Assembly (NCBI RefSeq): GCF_037975245.1
Contig: NC_092580.1
Span: forward strand, 30,806,001 to 30,870,000
DNA from: Apostichopus japonicus
Taxonomy: Eukaryota; Echinodermata; Holothuroidea; Aspidochirotida; Stichopodidae
Length of the DNA: 64,000 bases
Direction: 5' to 3'
Shown here: positions 1-12,509 of the stretch, piece after piece
Numbering within the stretch: position 1 is the first letter of the stretch
Layout: the number at the start of each line of letters is the position of its first letter
The notes under the pieces: generated by a model
Database searches by the model: none
Told to the model about the DNA's origin: nothing
What the model saw: the letters and a program-made list of their open reading frames with translations, nothing else
Program-made: the position numbers and the translations under genes

Positions 1-1552
1 GCGTTTGTCACCTGTATCGAACAATTGTTTTGGTGATATATTTGCCTTATATATATATATATACTGTATACATATTTTTCAATTTTCCTTTTATTTCCAT
101 TTCATAGAAAAGTATTAACCCTTATTTCCATATCTTTTGATATGGCAGATATGAAATGTAATTGCTGAATGTTAATACATTCATATGATAAGATTACAAT
201 ATACATCCTACACGAATCACTTTGAGTGAAATGTTATGCATCCAGACGCTCGTGATATGTAGAACATTAATTATGTATATGATTGATTCAATGTAAACCA
301 TTTGACGAAACAGGAAAACTTGGAATGTTTGGCACTTACTAATGCTGGCTCTCCAACCCCCCCCCCCCTCCATATTAGTTGTTACTTTTAAGCACCATAC
401 TGCAGGACAAAGTGAAATCTATAAATGACCAACTCTTAACTGAAAAAGTATTAACACTCCTTCCAGGGATGTGAAAATCTTACTTATTTATTTACTTGAA
501 AATATAATCCATAACTGAGGCAGAAAGAGAAAAATTGCGATAACCATATTACGGACAAAGAAATAAATTAAACATGTTTCATTACATTACCCAAGTTGGT
601 CAAAATCCATACAAACAATACGTTTTACAGTCTTCAGTAACCAGTGATCCAAGTTTTGATCACTTTGTAAAGATACAGCAGGTTAATTAATCAATAATTA
701 TATAATTAATCATTCATTATTCTATGATAATCTCTTATTCCTTAAATCTGAGATTTAACGGTTGACTTCATTAAAGTCACATAAAACCAAAAATCACGAC
801 ATTCAGGGATCACCTTCCACTCTAGTCAGGGTAAACACTGCCCTTTCAGGACATCCACCACTGGCTCTTCAATGTCAAGTGGATATAATGAATGTCTCAT
901 TTCTCACTTCAGGTACTTGACATGAGAAACTGATGGTGTATGTATGTTAATGGCAGGGTCAACTCTGACTACTTAAAACTACTCAGTCTACACACTTAAA
1001 GGCAAGAAATACTTCTAGTGAAACCAAACCAGTTTACGTAAAGAGGTTTAAAAGGTATACTGGCTCGACTTGACATCTTAACAAGAGTCCAACAGGCACT
1101 ATGCTTCCTCGCTTAGTAGAATATTAAAGTGTTGTATGTCATCGAAAACTAGGAACGGAAAGTACAAGATAGTCACTGTTTTGCATTGATTTACATAAAA
1201 CAGATAAAGGAATCAAGTAATAATAACAAATTCATAGCACCTGATGATGTATGAGTTGAGTACATCAAATTTTTGTGAATATAAAAAAATTAAAACTTTG
1301 AATTACACTGAATGTATTTGTTGAGCAACGATATCAATTAAAAATACTTTCAGTATTTTTATTACCAGTTGTTAAGATCATAGAAAAAAGCACAAACTTT
1401 TGACGTTGATTAATACAAATTTGCTTAAAACCTCTGTCAAATAAGTAAAAAGACAAGAAGAAAAGTTACTTCGCTGTTAGCCTTCTACCTGAACCAGAAT
1501 ATTTCAAGGCACTCGTCACGAAGGTCACCACAAGGCAGCTGGTAGAAGTTAC
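1..1552. other. intergenic / NUDT5 3' flank
   Basis: No coding exon is recognisable. The stretch is AT-rich. On the minus strand a possible polyadenylation signal AATAAA lies at 1358-1363 (plus-strand TTTATT), about 190 bases past the NUDT5 stop, so the 3'UTR probably occupies roughly 1340-1552. Confidence 0.4.
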
Positions 1553-4500
1553 TTAATCTCCAAGTTTCCTTGATAGATTCTCAACTTTGTTCAAAGATGG
1601 CTGTTTGGAAGGCTGGCAGCTGGAGTACACATAAACTTTGGCATCGATGACGATGTTATTGTCGTTACCCCAATCTGCCGGAGAATGACAAAGAGAAAGA
1701 GAGTAATAGCTCGCTCGTGGATGAATTAATTAGACTGATAATATGCCATGAAAATTATGAAATATTCACAATATTCTGTGGTGGTGGTGTCACCAGAATC
1801 CACCCCATCGCCGACAAAATATGTGTCATGTATGGGGAGACACAGCTGGTACACTCATCGTCCTCTTGTACCCCCACCCCCACACCCTACCCCTCACCCT
1901 CACCTACCCCCTCACCCTCACCCTACCATCCTACTGCCTCTAAAGATTGTATAGGAAAATATGAGTATGTCTTTGTTGACATTACTGAGCGCTACTTAGG
2001 TTACGACATGCATTCAGAAGAAATGATTTGGTCAAGGTAAGTACGGTGGGTTTTGTCATTCAGGAGAAATCCCTTTTTAACCAATCTGAGCTGACCTTCC
2101 AAATTGTCCAAAAAAATTCCCAAAACAGGTCAAACTGTAAATTGGATAGCCAACCGAGGTGAAGTGTGAAGGTGAAGTGTTACAAGCTATTCCATTCCAA
2201 AATTATAATTTATTTATTAATTAATAATTTGTTATTATTTTGCCATTTTGGAAAAAAATAGGATCACCTCCAGTAAAGTCGCATGGGTTGGCTGTTTACC
2301 TGGACTGCTACAAGATTATTCATGATATGTAACACGCAAGCAACACTGCCCGTAACCGCGGTGGAGAAAGGGTGAACGCATAAATGACTGTAAATGCCAG
2401 TCAGCCAAAACCTCTACCTTTCTCATTAACGGAGAGGCAAACCAAACCAACCGACCTCTTTATGTTATGCAATAGAGGTGCAAGAATTCTACTGAATGGC
2501 AGCAACAAATCTACCATGGTGCATTACACTGAATAAATGAACAAACCCATTTTAATTTTGAGGTGATTTCCCAACAACCTAGGTACCAGACAGAGCTGTT
2601 AAAGGTAATGAAATCAGAAGAGAAATCTGATACTTTAGTCCACTGAAACTTGATGACATTTTGGACAAAAACAACGAAAATTAGACACGTGAAAGACAAT
2701 GCATTAATATAAATTTTGTTGGACCAAAAATGATTTGAATTAGATAAACATTTAAATAAGTGACTACCTACTTAAGACAAATCAAAGAAACTAATCATAG
2801 ACCCCTTACTATTATTGAGCGAAAGGCTCATTAAGATCGATACAAAGTTATGACCCAAATACTGCAAGCAGTTTTACATTTTTATTAGCAATGAAAAGCC
2901 TGTCAAATGTCGAAAACGAGACGTCAAAAACAAACCGAATCCAAGCAACAACTTACCTTTTAGTTGCCTCTCCAAGTTGTGAAGTGGAACAATAAGTACT
3001 TCTATGAATTCATCCTCATCTGGAAGAGAAAAAGAAGACAATTTTTTTCCATAATCAAACATAAAACCTCATAAAGTATGATAATAACGATTGACCACAA
3101 CATCTTTCAGGTGATATATTTGTCTTTCACTTGGCTTACACCGAATGAACTAAAAGCTAAGAGAAATTCTCTCATGAGCTATTCACCATTCTTGTGGAAT
3201 TCTTACTTTTGTCTAACTTGTAATGTAACTTCCTCTCCAACATATGAATTGGCAAAATTTTTCATTCAATGACCCAACATCAGGTAATGGGTATGTAAAT
3301 TTATGTTTACAACATAATCTCAGCTAGGTTTATGTAATGACTAGAGGGGGGTATATCATTACGGCTTCCACAATTCTCATATACTCATATACACCGTCTC
3401 GCACCCCCCCTCCACACCCCCCAACTCTCCAACCCCCGCCCGCTATTCCACGGAGCGACAATTTTACAATGACGACACTTGTTACATTTAATCAAGTCCT
3501 TGTTCAAATATCCAAAATATGAATTAATTTGAGCAATGATTGAATATTTACAATAATAACAAGACACAAACAATTCAATGTACCATTTATTGGTTTTAAG
3601 CTTCCAACTTCTAAAACAAAAATGTCAATGTATTTAATACAGGGAGACTTGCCCACGATTGCATCTTTAGAGGTTGTACTTTCACTGTTAAGATGGTGAC
3701 ACATATTTGCCAAATAAAGAATGCACAGTATAAGTATTTGAATGCAAATATCTTGAAAAATTAAAATACTTAGTACAGGGATTCTCAATAAGCAGTCCAC
3801 AGGCAAACTGTTGACCACAAAAACAAGTTGGCCTCCCAAAAGAAATAAAAATCTGCCCACAATCTTGCACTTTTTAAGTTTGTGGCCCCCAGGCCTTCTG
3901 TTTCATCACGCTACTGGCCTTTACCCGACACCTTGCTCAATCTATGTATAGTAGCATTCAAGTTCACCCTGTATTTAAGCTCCAACCAATGTTTCTCTCT
4001 GGCCATCGTAGAAAATAAATCGAGAGGCCATCGTATAGAACTGCAATCTGTACTCCCAGTGTTTCTGTTTATTTTGGAAATAGTTTAATTCGCTTACCTA
4101 AGTTTTGGACTGGGCTACTGTTTTCTGAACTATCTCCATCGATCTGAAAGGAATAGAAACACGTTTTCACTTTGGGAAAAGGACTCATGACCTCAACAAC
4201 TTCTGCATGAACATTCAACAATCAATAAAGTTCCCCATCAAGAGAAAACTAACATTACAATAAATACAACATGCCATCACTTTTGTGATAAAAAGCAGAC
4301 ATAAAAATTACAGAAAGTTAAATATCATAACTGATTTTATCCAAGTCAAAGATATTCAGTGGGTCAATCGGTCTTTCTTGTTTCTGCCTTTTCTAACACA
4401 ATGGAGTGAGGGTGTACATGGATAGTAACTTAGTGAGGACACCAAGGGCTTCTAAAACCCTTTACACATATTAAATATCAGTAAATCCAACTGTGCCCAG

Positions 4501-7500
4501 ATACAACTATAGTAAGAGATAGAACAATGGATACAGAATTACAAACCACTGTGTTCTTGAGAAGTTAATAATACTTATAAACATTTTTTTTTAAATTTGA
4601 ACCCACACAGACATATTACATATTTATGATTCTGATTCCATTATTCTTCAGGCTACCATTATCATTCGCAATATCATTATTATTTGCAATACCATCATCA
4701 GTCGCAATACCAATATTTATTCATGACAAACGCAGACATTTTTGTGGCATCTTATGATTCTAGACAGCCTGATGTCATATTTCTTTATTACTGTGATAAT
4801 ACTTACATCCACATGGACCATGCTAACTGTGCATGAACTAGTTCCTGCATCAAGGGCGACACCTGATCAATAAGAAATTAGAAACAAGGTTTATTTGTTA
4901 ACACTAATGGGGAGAACCACAAAATCGATGCCCGTACAGTTCCCAATAAAAAATAAATACAGCTATAAGAAAAAAAATTAGAATAAAAATAACAATGTGA
5001 AATGTTTGAACACCAAAAACATGGAACTGAAAGAGATTACTTATACAGTGCTTCCATAAGGTGACATGAATCACGTTGCCGATGCCGAAAAATCCATGAC
5101 AACTATCACCAAGATGTAACAAAGTGACGAAAATGTTGGAATGAAAATTCAGCAAAAAAACAGGTTGTTCAATTTCTGAATTCAGAATTCAGAAGGAAGA
5201 GTAAGTGCGTGGTGCCCCAGAATTGAGGGAGCAATAGAAGATATCCAGAAAATAATTTACGAATTCTTCTTCAATTACGTAGAACATCACCATGCAATCT
5301 CTTTCCTTCTCTTTGCCAGAAACTCACTGCAGACTTCCACAGACATTTCACCATCCTTTACATGACAACTTTTGGCTCATTTTCCAAAGTGTCACTGTAG
5401 ACACTTCTTCGTTCCATTACCCGAGCAATAGGTACTCTCTGTAAAGTGTCAACATATTTCAATCACTTCTTCCCATGCCACCTGGTACAATCTCTAAAGT
5501 GCCACTATAGAAATTCTTCTTTCCCACCACACACAGAGCTGAAGCTCTCTGATATGTGCAAACAGTAACACATCCAATATGGCACTCCCTCTACATTTAA
5601 CACTTCTTCACTTTCTTTTGCTCTCACCACCTAAACCTTTGAGTAAAGTGTCAACATATACACTTCTTTCATCCATCATAACCTGTATGTGTTTGTCAAG
5701 TATCTAGCACCACCACATCCAAACACAGCTCTCCCTCACCGATTAACTCTATGCATAAAGTTCCATTACACACGCTTTCTCTTTTCCCTCACCACCAGAA
5801 ACTATAAGTAACGTGTCACACCACCACATATATCCACTTTCTCTTTTCCCTCACCACCAGAAACTAGTAAAGTGTCACACAACTACATATATCCACTTTC
5901 TCTTTTCCCTCAACACCAGAAGCTCTAAGTAAAGTGCTGCACAACCACATATATCTACTTTTTCTTTACCCTCACTTCCTGAGACTCCCTGTAAAGTGAT
6001 TCTTACCTGGTGATGATTTTTGTACAGTACCGAGATACCCAGTTTCCTCTTTGAGTTCTCTGATAGCTGCATCTGGAGCACTTTCACCTGCATCTATCAA
6101 GCCTGTCGGTTGCAAAAGGAGATGTAAACGAAAAAGAAACATTATATAGAAATAAATGGATGTGTTATCAACTGTAACTTAAAGCTTGACTCTTCAAATG
6201 GGTTGTCTAAGGACCTACTTATCAAGTTACATTTTAACCCTGACCCAGGTTACCAGTTCACTTTGGATGCAGATGAACGAGAGTGCTAAGGTTGCACGGA
6301 GACAGTTAAGCGAGGAAGCAAAGAAAATTTATCAATATTTTAAAGTTTAGCTTGACTCTTGAGACAGTTGTCCAGAGACCCATTAGACATTAACAACATC
6401 CTTCATATGCAGATGCTGTTATTTACCATCTTTGCTGCACAGAAACAAACCCCTCCTGTCCATCATCAGAGAATTCTATTTTTGGATTTTGAGAAGTAGA
6501 TCAAAAAATATAGCATCAATACAAACAAAAACACTCTCTTGAATGGTAAAGCGACTGCAAAGTTGCTTCTGTCACGCTTTGGGGTCATAAATGAAACACT
6601 CCCCCGTTTGCCCATCTCTGTTTAGCTTAAAGGCCTCTGCATTGCCACCCCTCCCTCACTGGGCTTTTCACATACTCCGTACATATAATTTGAGGAATAA
6701 AAATCGGTGAAAATAAAGGTATCATACCTGCGGGAAATTCGATGGTATATTTTGCCAAGGGAGGACGGTACTGTTTAATGAGAATGATGCAGTCATAATG
6801 GAAGAGCCTCTTCAATGTTGCTATTACGGTTACACCTGTGAAACAACAGGAACATATCAATTGTATAACAACAATGAACTGAAAAAAAGCCCACATAAAT
6901 TGCTGATAATGTGAGGTATGTATGTTGCCCCTCCCCAAACATTAATCCTGTTGCTCACGAGTAGTAGGATGCATTCTCAGGTGGCCTAGCCTCTTGTATA
7001 GTGTTACTGTATATATATATATAGGCTGGCACATCAGAAATATAATATGTTCATCTACTTGTGTCACTGTCTGATTGTTAGTAGAAGTACTCATTGTAAT
7101 AGCAGAGAAAGAGTCCAAGCAACTTTCTAAAAGTAAAGAAACTTTACACTTTAAAGGCATTGAAGACTCGCCCCAAACCGTGTGCCGTGCACTGAAAAAG
7201 ATAACTATCCGTTGCTTGCAAATGACGTTTTCTTCTTGTTGCTACAAAATGCAGACAGCAATGAAACATGATACTTTATTATCTTTATACACCGGAGATG
7301 TCCACGCTGCTGTGTACACTGTGCTGTGGGTATTGACCGTAGCTGTATGTATTGACTGTACACTAGTGTCTAATTACCGACGGTAGCAAGCTGTGTGTGT
7401 ATTTTCTGGGATCGATGGTGGTGTCTAACACTTCTGTTACACCTCATTTGAAACTATGTCAGATTACCGGCATGAGAAGTTTGTTTGTGCGTGAGTCTTC

Positions 7501-8554
7501 ACACCCTTTAAACAAACACACAAAGATACAAATTGCTATATTGTCAAGAGTTACAAACCAGTGGGTCTGGTGGAAACCGCAGAGTGGCTTCTATGTAATT
7601 AAAACAATGACACAGAACGAGCTAGTACACTACAAATTTGGTTCATGCAGGAGAGTGTATAATGACTGTATGTTCTACATGAATATTCATGTCTTAAAAA
7701 GGCATGAATAAAATCAAACCAACTACAGGAGATGTCCGTACGTACCATCAGCAACTGGAGATGATCTCTGGACCCTTCGAACCATCTCCCAGCATCTCTC
7801 TCCATTTGGTGTTTGGTAATGAGCTCTTTCCAAGGAAAGCCAAGTCTCCTTATGAAGTACCTACAAAGTTAATCACATTATAATCTAGCTTTAGCATTTC
7901 TTATTCTACAGGACAGGCTTTCACCAATGAAGTTGACACATGTGCTGTTATTAATTTTGACTTAAAACAGATTTAACATTCAAAAGTAACCAAAATTCCT
8001 TTTCCAGTGGTAAGAGATGGGAGAGGCTGGGGTACAATACATGACTGCAAAGTTTTTAGAACAAAGAGTCAACAGTATATATAAGTTTGGTGCAATTATC
8101 ATCATATTCTAAGTACTGTACATGTATATTCATCAACATCTAAACTGCTTTGCACAGTGTGAGCACAAATATTATTACACACACATTTACAGTATTTATA
8201 TATGTTTCCATATAGAGTATGTAAGTGTTACACAAGACTAAGCAATATTTCATATTATTATCTCATTGTTCAAAATTTGCCCAGGGCTGGGAATAGAGGC
8301 ACACTTGAATGAGTTTGCTGCATTAGTAGCATTAAGCTTCTCAGCATTATAAAACATTGGTCTCTTAGGCTGAACTGTTGTAACAGATAAATACTGTTGT
8401 TCTTCGAGTGATATTAAATTCACGAACCATGGCTATGATTGTCTGTCTGTTAGAAATAGTTTCATACCTCTTGTCTTAGTGGGCGACATTTCATTTCATT
8501 TTGTTGAGATAAGTGATTCTTATCAAGAACTGGCGCTGACTGCTCCGTGCTCAT
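1553..8554 (-). CDS. NUDT5: ADP-sugar pyrophosphatase, NUDT5-like Nudix hydrolase (8 coding exons, 230 aa)
   Basis: Nudix hydrolase expected to split ADP-ribose and other ADP-sugars into AMP and a sugar phosphate in cytosol and nucleus. Minus-strand coding exons in transcript order: 8554-8468, 7860-7746, 6835-6728, 6102-6007, 4862-4807, 4143-4098, 3019-2957, 1674-1553. All introns are GT-AG, all phases agree, and the sum is 693 nt (230 aa plus TAA). The full Nudix box runs at about residues 104-125: GLIDAGE, seven residues, then REL-KEETG, with catalytic Glu 119, 122 and 123. Just upstream, an RPP...EFPAG segment matches the NUDT5 substrate-binding region. Human NUDT5 is 219 aa, so length agrees. 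The start is the first ATG after a strong acceptor (pyrimidine tract, AG at 8582-8581), which leaves 26 nt of leader in this exon and implies an upstream 5'UTR exon. The last exon diverges from vertebrates after the VDARVY-like block, which is normal for this tail. Confidence 0.93.
5300..6000. repeat. about 60-bp minisatellite in a NUDT5 intron
   Basis: Imperfect tandem units of about 60 bp, clearest at 5770-5990. Each carries a pyrimidine block (TTTCTCTTTTCCCTCACCA), a CAGAAACT segment and a GTAAAGTG segment. Older, more diverged units extend back to about 5300. The array runs to within about 7 bases of the exon boundary at 6007. Confidence 0.7.
7155..7507. mobile_element. TTAA-flanked short inverted-repeat element, copy 1
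   Basis: A 353-bp element in a NUDT5 intron, bounded by TTAA at 7151-7154 and 7508-7511. Its ends are imperfect inverted repeats (left AGGCATTGAAGACTCGC, right complement AGGGTGTGAAGACTCACGC). A second copy at 59675-59999 shares most of its interior. The TTAA target fits piggyBac/Kolobok-type transposition, which is an inference. The open frames inside are not conserved between copies, so this is a non-autonomous element. Confidence 0.7.
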
Positions 8555-8867
8555 CTTGCGTTTCCTTGAAGAAAACTCAGCTAATATCACAGAGAAAAAG
8601 AGATTAAGAAATGCTATTAAATCTACAGGTTAGATAAAAGAAGAATTTGTCTCATTTCAGAAGGTTGGTAACCAGTGGCTCACTTGAAACCTTTCCAGGA
8701 TTGGGAAATGCAAATGAACATATTTATATAATCCTTCTCATCAACTCTGATACCAGAAATGTTTACATATATACTTGTCCTTGACCTTCTGTACTAATCA
8801 AAGGTCCATATTGCATTTATCTGGCATTTTTAGCATTCCACTGTCACTTACAATAATTTATTATACA

Positions 8868-8926
8868 TGTGTAAAAGTAAGTTGGCCTGACGTTTCGATC
8901 CTAGCAGGATCTTCTTCAAAGGCTAA
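8868..8926 (-). repeat. dispersed repeat with degenerate hammerhead-ribozyme-like fold, copy 1
   Basis: About 59 bp, nearly identical to 55841-55899. On the minus strand it reads a stem-I arm (GCCT), a TGAAGA core, a six-base hairpin GATCCT/AGGATC with loop GCT, then GAAAC-GTC and AGGC, which pairs back with the first arm. The leading C of the CUGANGA core is T in this copy. Repeats like this are associated with Penelope-like elements, but no such reverse transcriptase is present here. Confidence 0.5.
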
Positions 8927-11050
8927 CTGACAAGTAATAGAAGGGACAAAGGCACGCACAGAATACAGACAGGTTAATGAGTATTAATTAATTTAATGAG
9001 TATTAATGAGTATTAATTTATTTATTATATCAGCAACTTACGATTGATGAAAAAGATTACTGTGATAGAATGTTTACTCGGCGAACCCTCGAATAATTAA
9101 CCATTTGGTAAAAATTGACAATTTTGTTGGCCCAAACATTTATGCTTGCACACCACACCTTCCTTATTCATATTGAAAAATCAACCTATCAAATCATGTC
9201 TTTTATGTGACGTCAGACAATAGCAAACAACCTGTTCGCTCATTTTATACTTAAATTGATACACTAGGCCTATGGTACTAGATGTAACTGAGCCATGCCT
9301 TTGCCCAATTTCCCTTACAAAAAATCAATATCTGAAAGTCAAAACCTCCTAAAAGAAGGAAAAAAAGCTTTTAATAGACGTATAAAAATATTCATTACTC
9401 GTATTGATGCTTTTGTTTTAAACACAAACGAGTTAGATAGGCGAATACATGCAAATCATAGGTGTATTGTTTGCAGCCTGTATATTAATTTTAGTGTATT
9501 AATGAGTAACGTTAGTTGGGTGTGTTAGACGTTCGTGAAACGTATCAATCACGGCATATGCAAGGCATCTAAATACAATAAATAACAGACTACACTTATG
9601 CTATTGTACTCAAGAATTAGGCCTTCAATACAATACACTGTATGTTCCAAATATTTCAATTTGACATGCTGTTCAAATTGACCATATTCAGTGTGTTGAT
9701 ATTTTATGTCACGTCAGATTTCATGATTAACAGGTCTTTGAGCTTGGTCTTTCCGTAATGTAATGACGGTTTCAGTCATGACTTCTTTGTTTTTATTGTA
9801 AATTTTGTACAGTTGAGCTTCATTTTATATTTTAAAGGGTGTAATTTCTAATTGGAAAGCCGGTAAGTGTTGCTAAATATGCCGGCTCTTTTGATAACAT
9901 TTGTATGGGACTATAATGGCTAAATAACTACTTCTGATTACAATTGGTGAAATTGACATCTTATAAGTTATCTAGGCTTTGACAATGAATTACAGAGGAT
10001 GGGCCAGGTTGGGACAAGTGACTCTGTCTACATATTTACATTTCTAGTAAACAGAGGTTAAGCTACAAACTAAGAAATGACCACACTCTGACAAGATTGG
10101 CAATGACATCATACAGAAGGTTACTTTATTGGTAGAGATCTGTTGTAGAGAGTTATTGTGGAAGTCAAAGTGTAAGTGATCTATTGTAACTTGGAGGTTG
10201 GAAAAGTATGTTGTTTATGGTTTGTAAATACAAAATGTTAGTCATATTTATGGAAGTGTGATGTAGGACTTCTTGTCTGTGCTGCTAGCTAAGAGATTTT
10301 GAAGATGAACCAATAGGGTAAGGGGAAGGTAAAGATAATTGTGAATTGCACTCTGTTTTACACTGTATTTTGTACACATAAATATAGATATTTTGCACAC
10401 TGGTACAGTATATGTGGGACGGTCAGTTATCCTGAAATTTCACAGTATTGCACAGTACTGAGGCAACCCAACGTGACCTTTATGCATGAAATGCACATGA
10501 AAGAACATTTATTGGCACGGCTAATTATCGTTGGATAATTAGCCAGTTTGCTGACAAAAATATTAATCCTTTTCGCTGCAAGATCCGAGACGTTTTTTGC
10601 GCAAATAATGTTTGCTAAGTGTTTGGAGTAGCATAAGGATCACAATTAATGGTATACACAGGCATCACTTTAGTGTGATACTTGAACGCAATATGCTCCT
10701 TTAACTTACAGACCTTCACTTTTAAGTTTTGGTTATTTATGGTCAACAATCTTCACTCCAAACTTGAAACTTTCAAGTTCCCTTGACAAGCTTAGAAATT
10801 CTGGAAGGGAGGGGAGACCATGGCTGTGGTGAGGGGGAATGGAGGAGTCTAGGCTATTGAATACACTTACAGTAGCCTATGCCTGTGTTTTGACCTAGAT
10901 AAAAGCTAACGTTTGGACTAATGCAATAGCCTTATTTGTTTACTGTTGACTTGCATGCTGGGCTATTGATTGTGTATACACATAGGCCTATGCCTAGTTA
11001 GGAGAATACGTATGCATACAAATCAGGCACAAGCATAAACATGGTCTCAC

Positions 11051-11270
11051 CTGTTAAAGTTATTAACTTTTCAGGTGCGAGCAATTTGTATCTCTTATAG
11101 AAGGAAAGGATTAGTTTGCTTAAATGACAGATATAATTCGGAAATTCATGCGATGAAACTGTTGAATTCCTATACGTTATGCCGATGGTCACGTTCGCTT
11201 GGATGGTTGCAGTCTCTGCACTTATCCAAAAACACAATTCCAATGACATGTGTAAGCCTGGAACTTGAGC
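11051..11270 (-). other. candidate NUDT5 5'UTR exon (upstream end unknown)
   Basis: On the minus strand a good splice donor follows position 11051. The frame upstream stays open for about 70 codons and would join the leader before the NUDT5 ATG without a stop, so a longer N-terminus cannot be excluded. The residues (for example YKRYKLLAPEKL) are not recognised. The upstream limit given is only the extent of the open frame. A transcript is needed to confirm the exon. Confidence 0.3.
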
Positions 11271-12509
11271 CAATTGCTTGGACGGTGGAAAAAGAAAAAC
11301 ATTAGGATTTAAATACGGAAGCGTAGAAGAAACATCACATTTACAATTATTGCATTCTACAACCTGTTTATGTCTGAACAGTTTGTATATATAGTTTACA
11401 ACGTGTGTAGAATGATAATTGTTATATTTACATCATTTCCATCATGTTTTTTTTAATCATCCAACGGGTATATATGCTTTGTCACGAAAATCCTCCATTT
11501 CCGAAAATTAGTAAAACAAGTACGGCAAGAACCGATGGCTCATGCATGGTTTACGTATTTCTTCCAGTTGCTTTGTATACAGCATTTGAATCTGCTCATA
11601 TTTATGCGGTGTACGTAGTTACGTGTTCTTGTAGGGATAGTCAAATTGACGCAAACTAACCTTTCTTAATTCTTCATTTCTCGATTTTACTCCTCAACGG
11701 ACGTTGTACTTCCTCAACAAAAATGGGGCCTTCACTTTCCGCCGTAGGTTATGTAGTTGCTGATCTCTGGTAAAATTTACAGTTCATCTCAATCTCTTCA
11801 TAATTTTTCTCGTAATTACACTGTCTACACAGATTTATCAATAAAAATTAATTAATGGAGCTGATGACATGGTGGTATTATTCATTGTTTGAATATTAGA
11901 GTATAGTTGAACTTACACGTAAAACGAGATTTTCAACTCAGTTTCACTGACCACTGTGACGAGTGACAATGTTTCAGACTGCACGACTAAACCCTACTAC
12001 CTACATCACATCGCTCCACCACCCAATGACCAAAAAATCGCATATGTGATACTCATTTCACTAGATATAAAATTAGCATTCAATAAAAGCAACAAACATG
12101 ACAAGTTGTGTTGGCAAACTTGAACATGAATATGAGCATACAGTAAATGAAAATTGTTGCAGATGTGATGGAAATATTAGGCTACTGTTGTTGTATTCAA
12201 GGTCACAACTCACATGTAAACTTACTTCAAGTCGTTGTCGTTCATATGAATGATATGTATGCATTTATTTTACCGTGTATAGTTAGCACATGGATGTATT
12301 ACCCTTGTTAGCCGAGACAAGCGCTTCAAAGACAGTATAGCCTAGCACTGCACTGTACATACCGCCAGAATATGCATTAGGCCACTGCTACTACTTACTA
12401 GTGTTAGTTCTGTCTTTGGTGCAAAAACTCGAACTAGCAATCTTTATCGTATCATTACTGCCTTCCTAAGTTTCCAATCTTACCGTCTGTGTAAGGAATT
12501 TGCCTGACA

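Larger units (their letters stand above)
8581..12509. other. divergent NUDT5-CCDC51 spacer
   Basis: No coding exon is supported, though two regulatory pieces are. A strong minus-strand donor (ACAG|GTGAGA) with its exon side ending at 11051 is a candidate for the NUDT5 5'UTR exon, because NUDT5 exon 1 has an upstream acceptor that needs a partner. The stretch from about 11300 to 12500 would then hold both promoters. No TATA box stands out. Confidence 0.4.

Noticed and set aside
6942-7711. Several frames of about 70-104 codons on both strands
   Set aside because: They coincide with the TTAA-bounded element, and the frames are not kept in its second copy at 59675-59999.
9295-9528. 77-codon plus-strand frame in the NUDT5-CCDC51 spacer
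   Set aside because: AT-rich, Lys/Asn/Ile-biased translation with no splice context or homology; likely chance.
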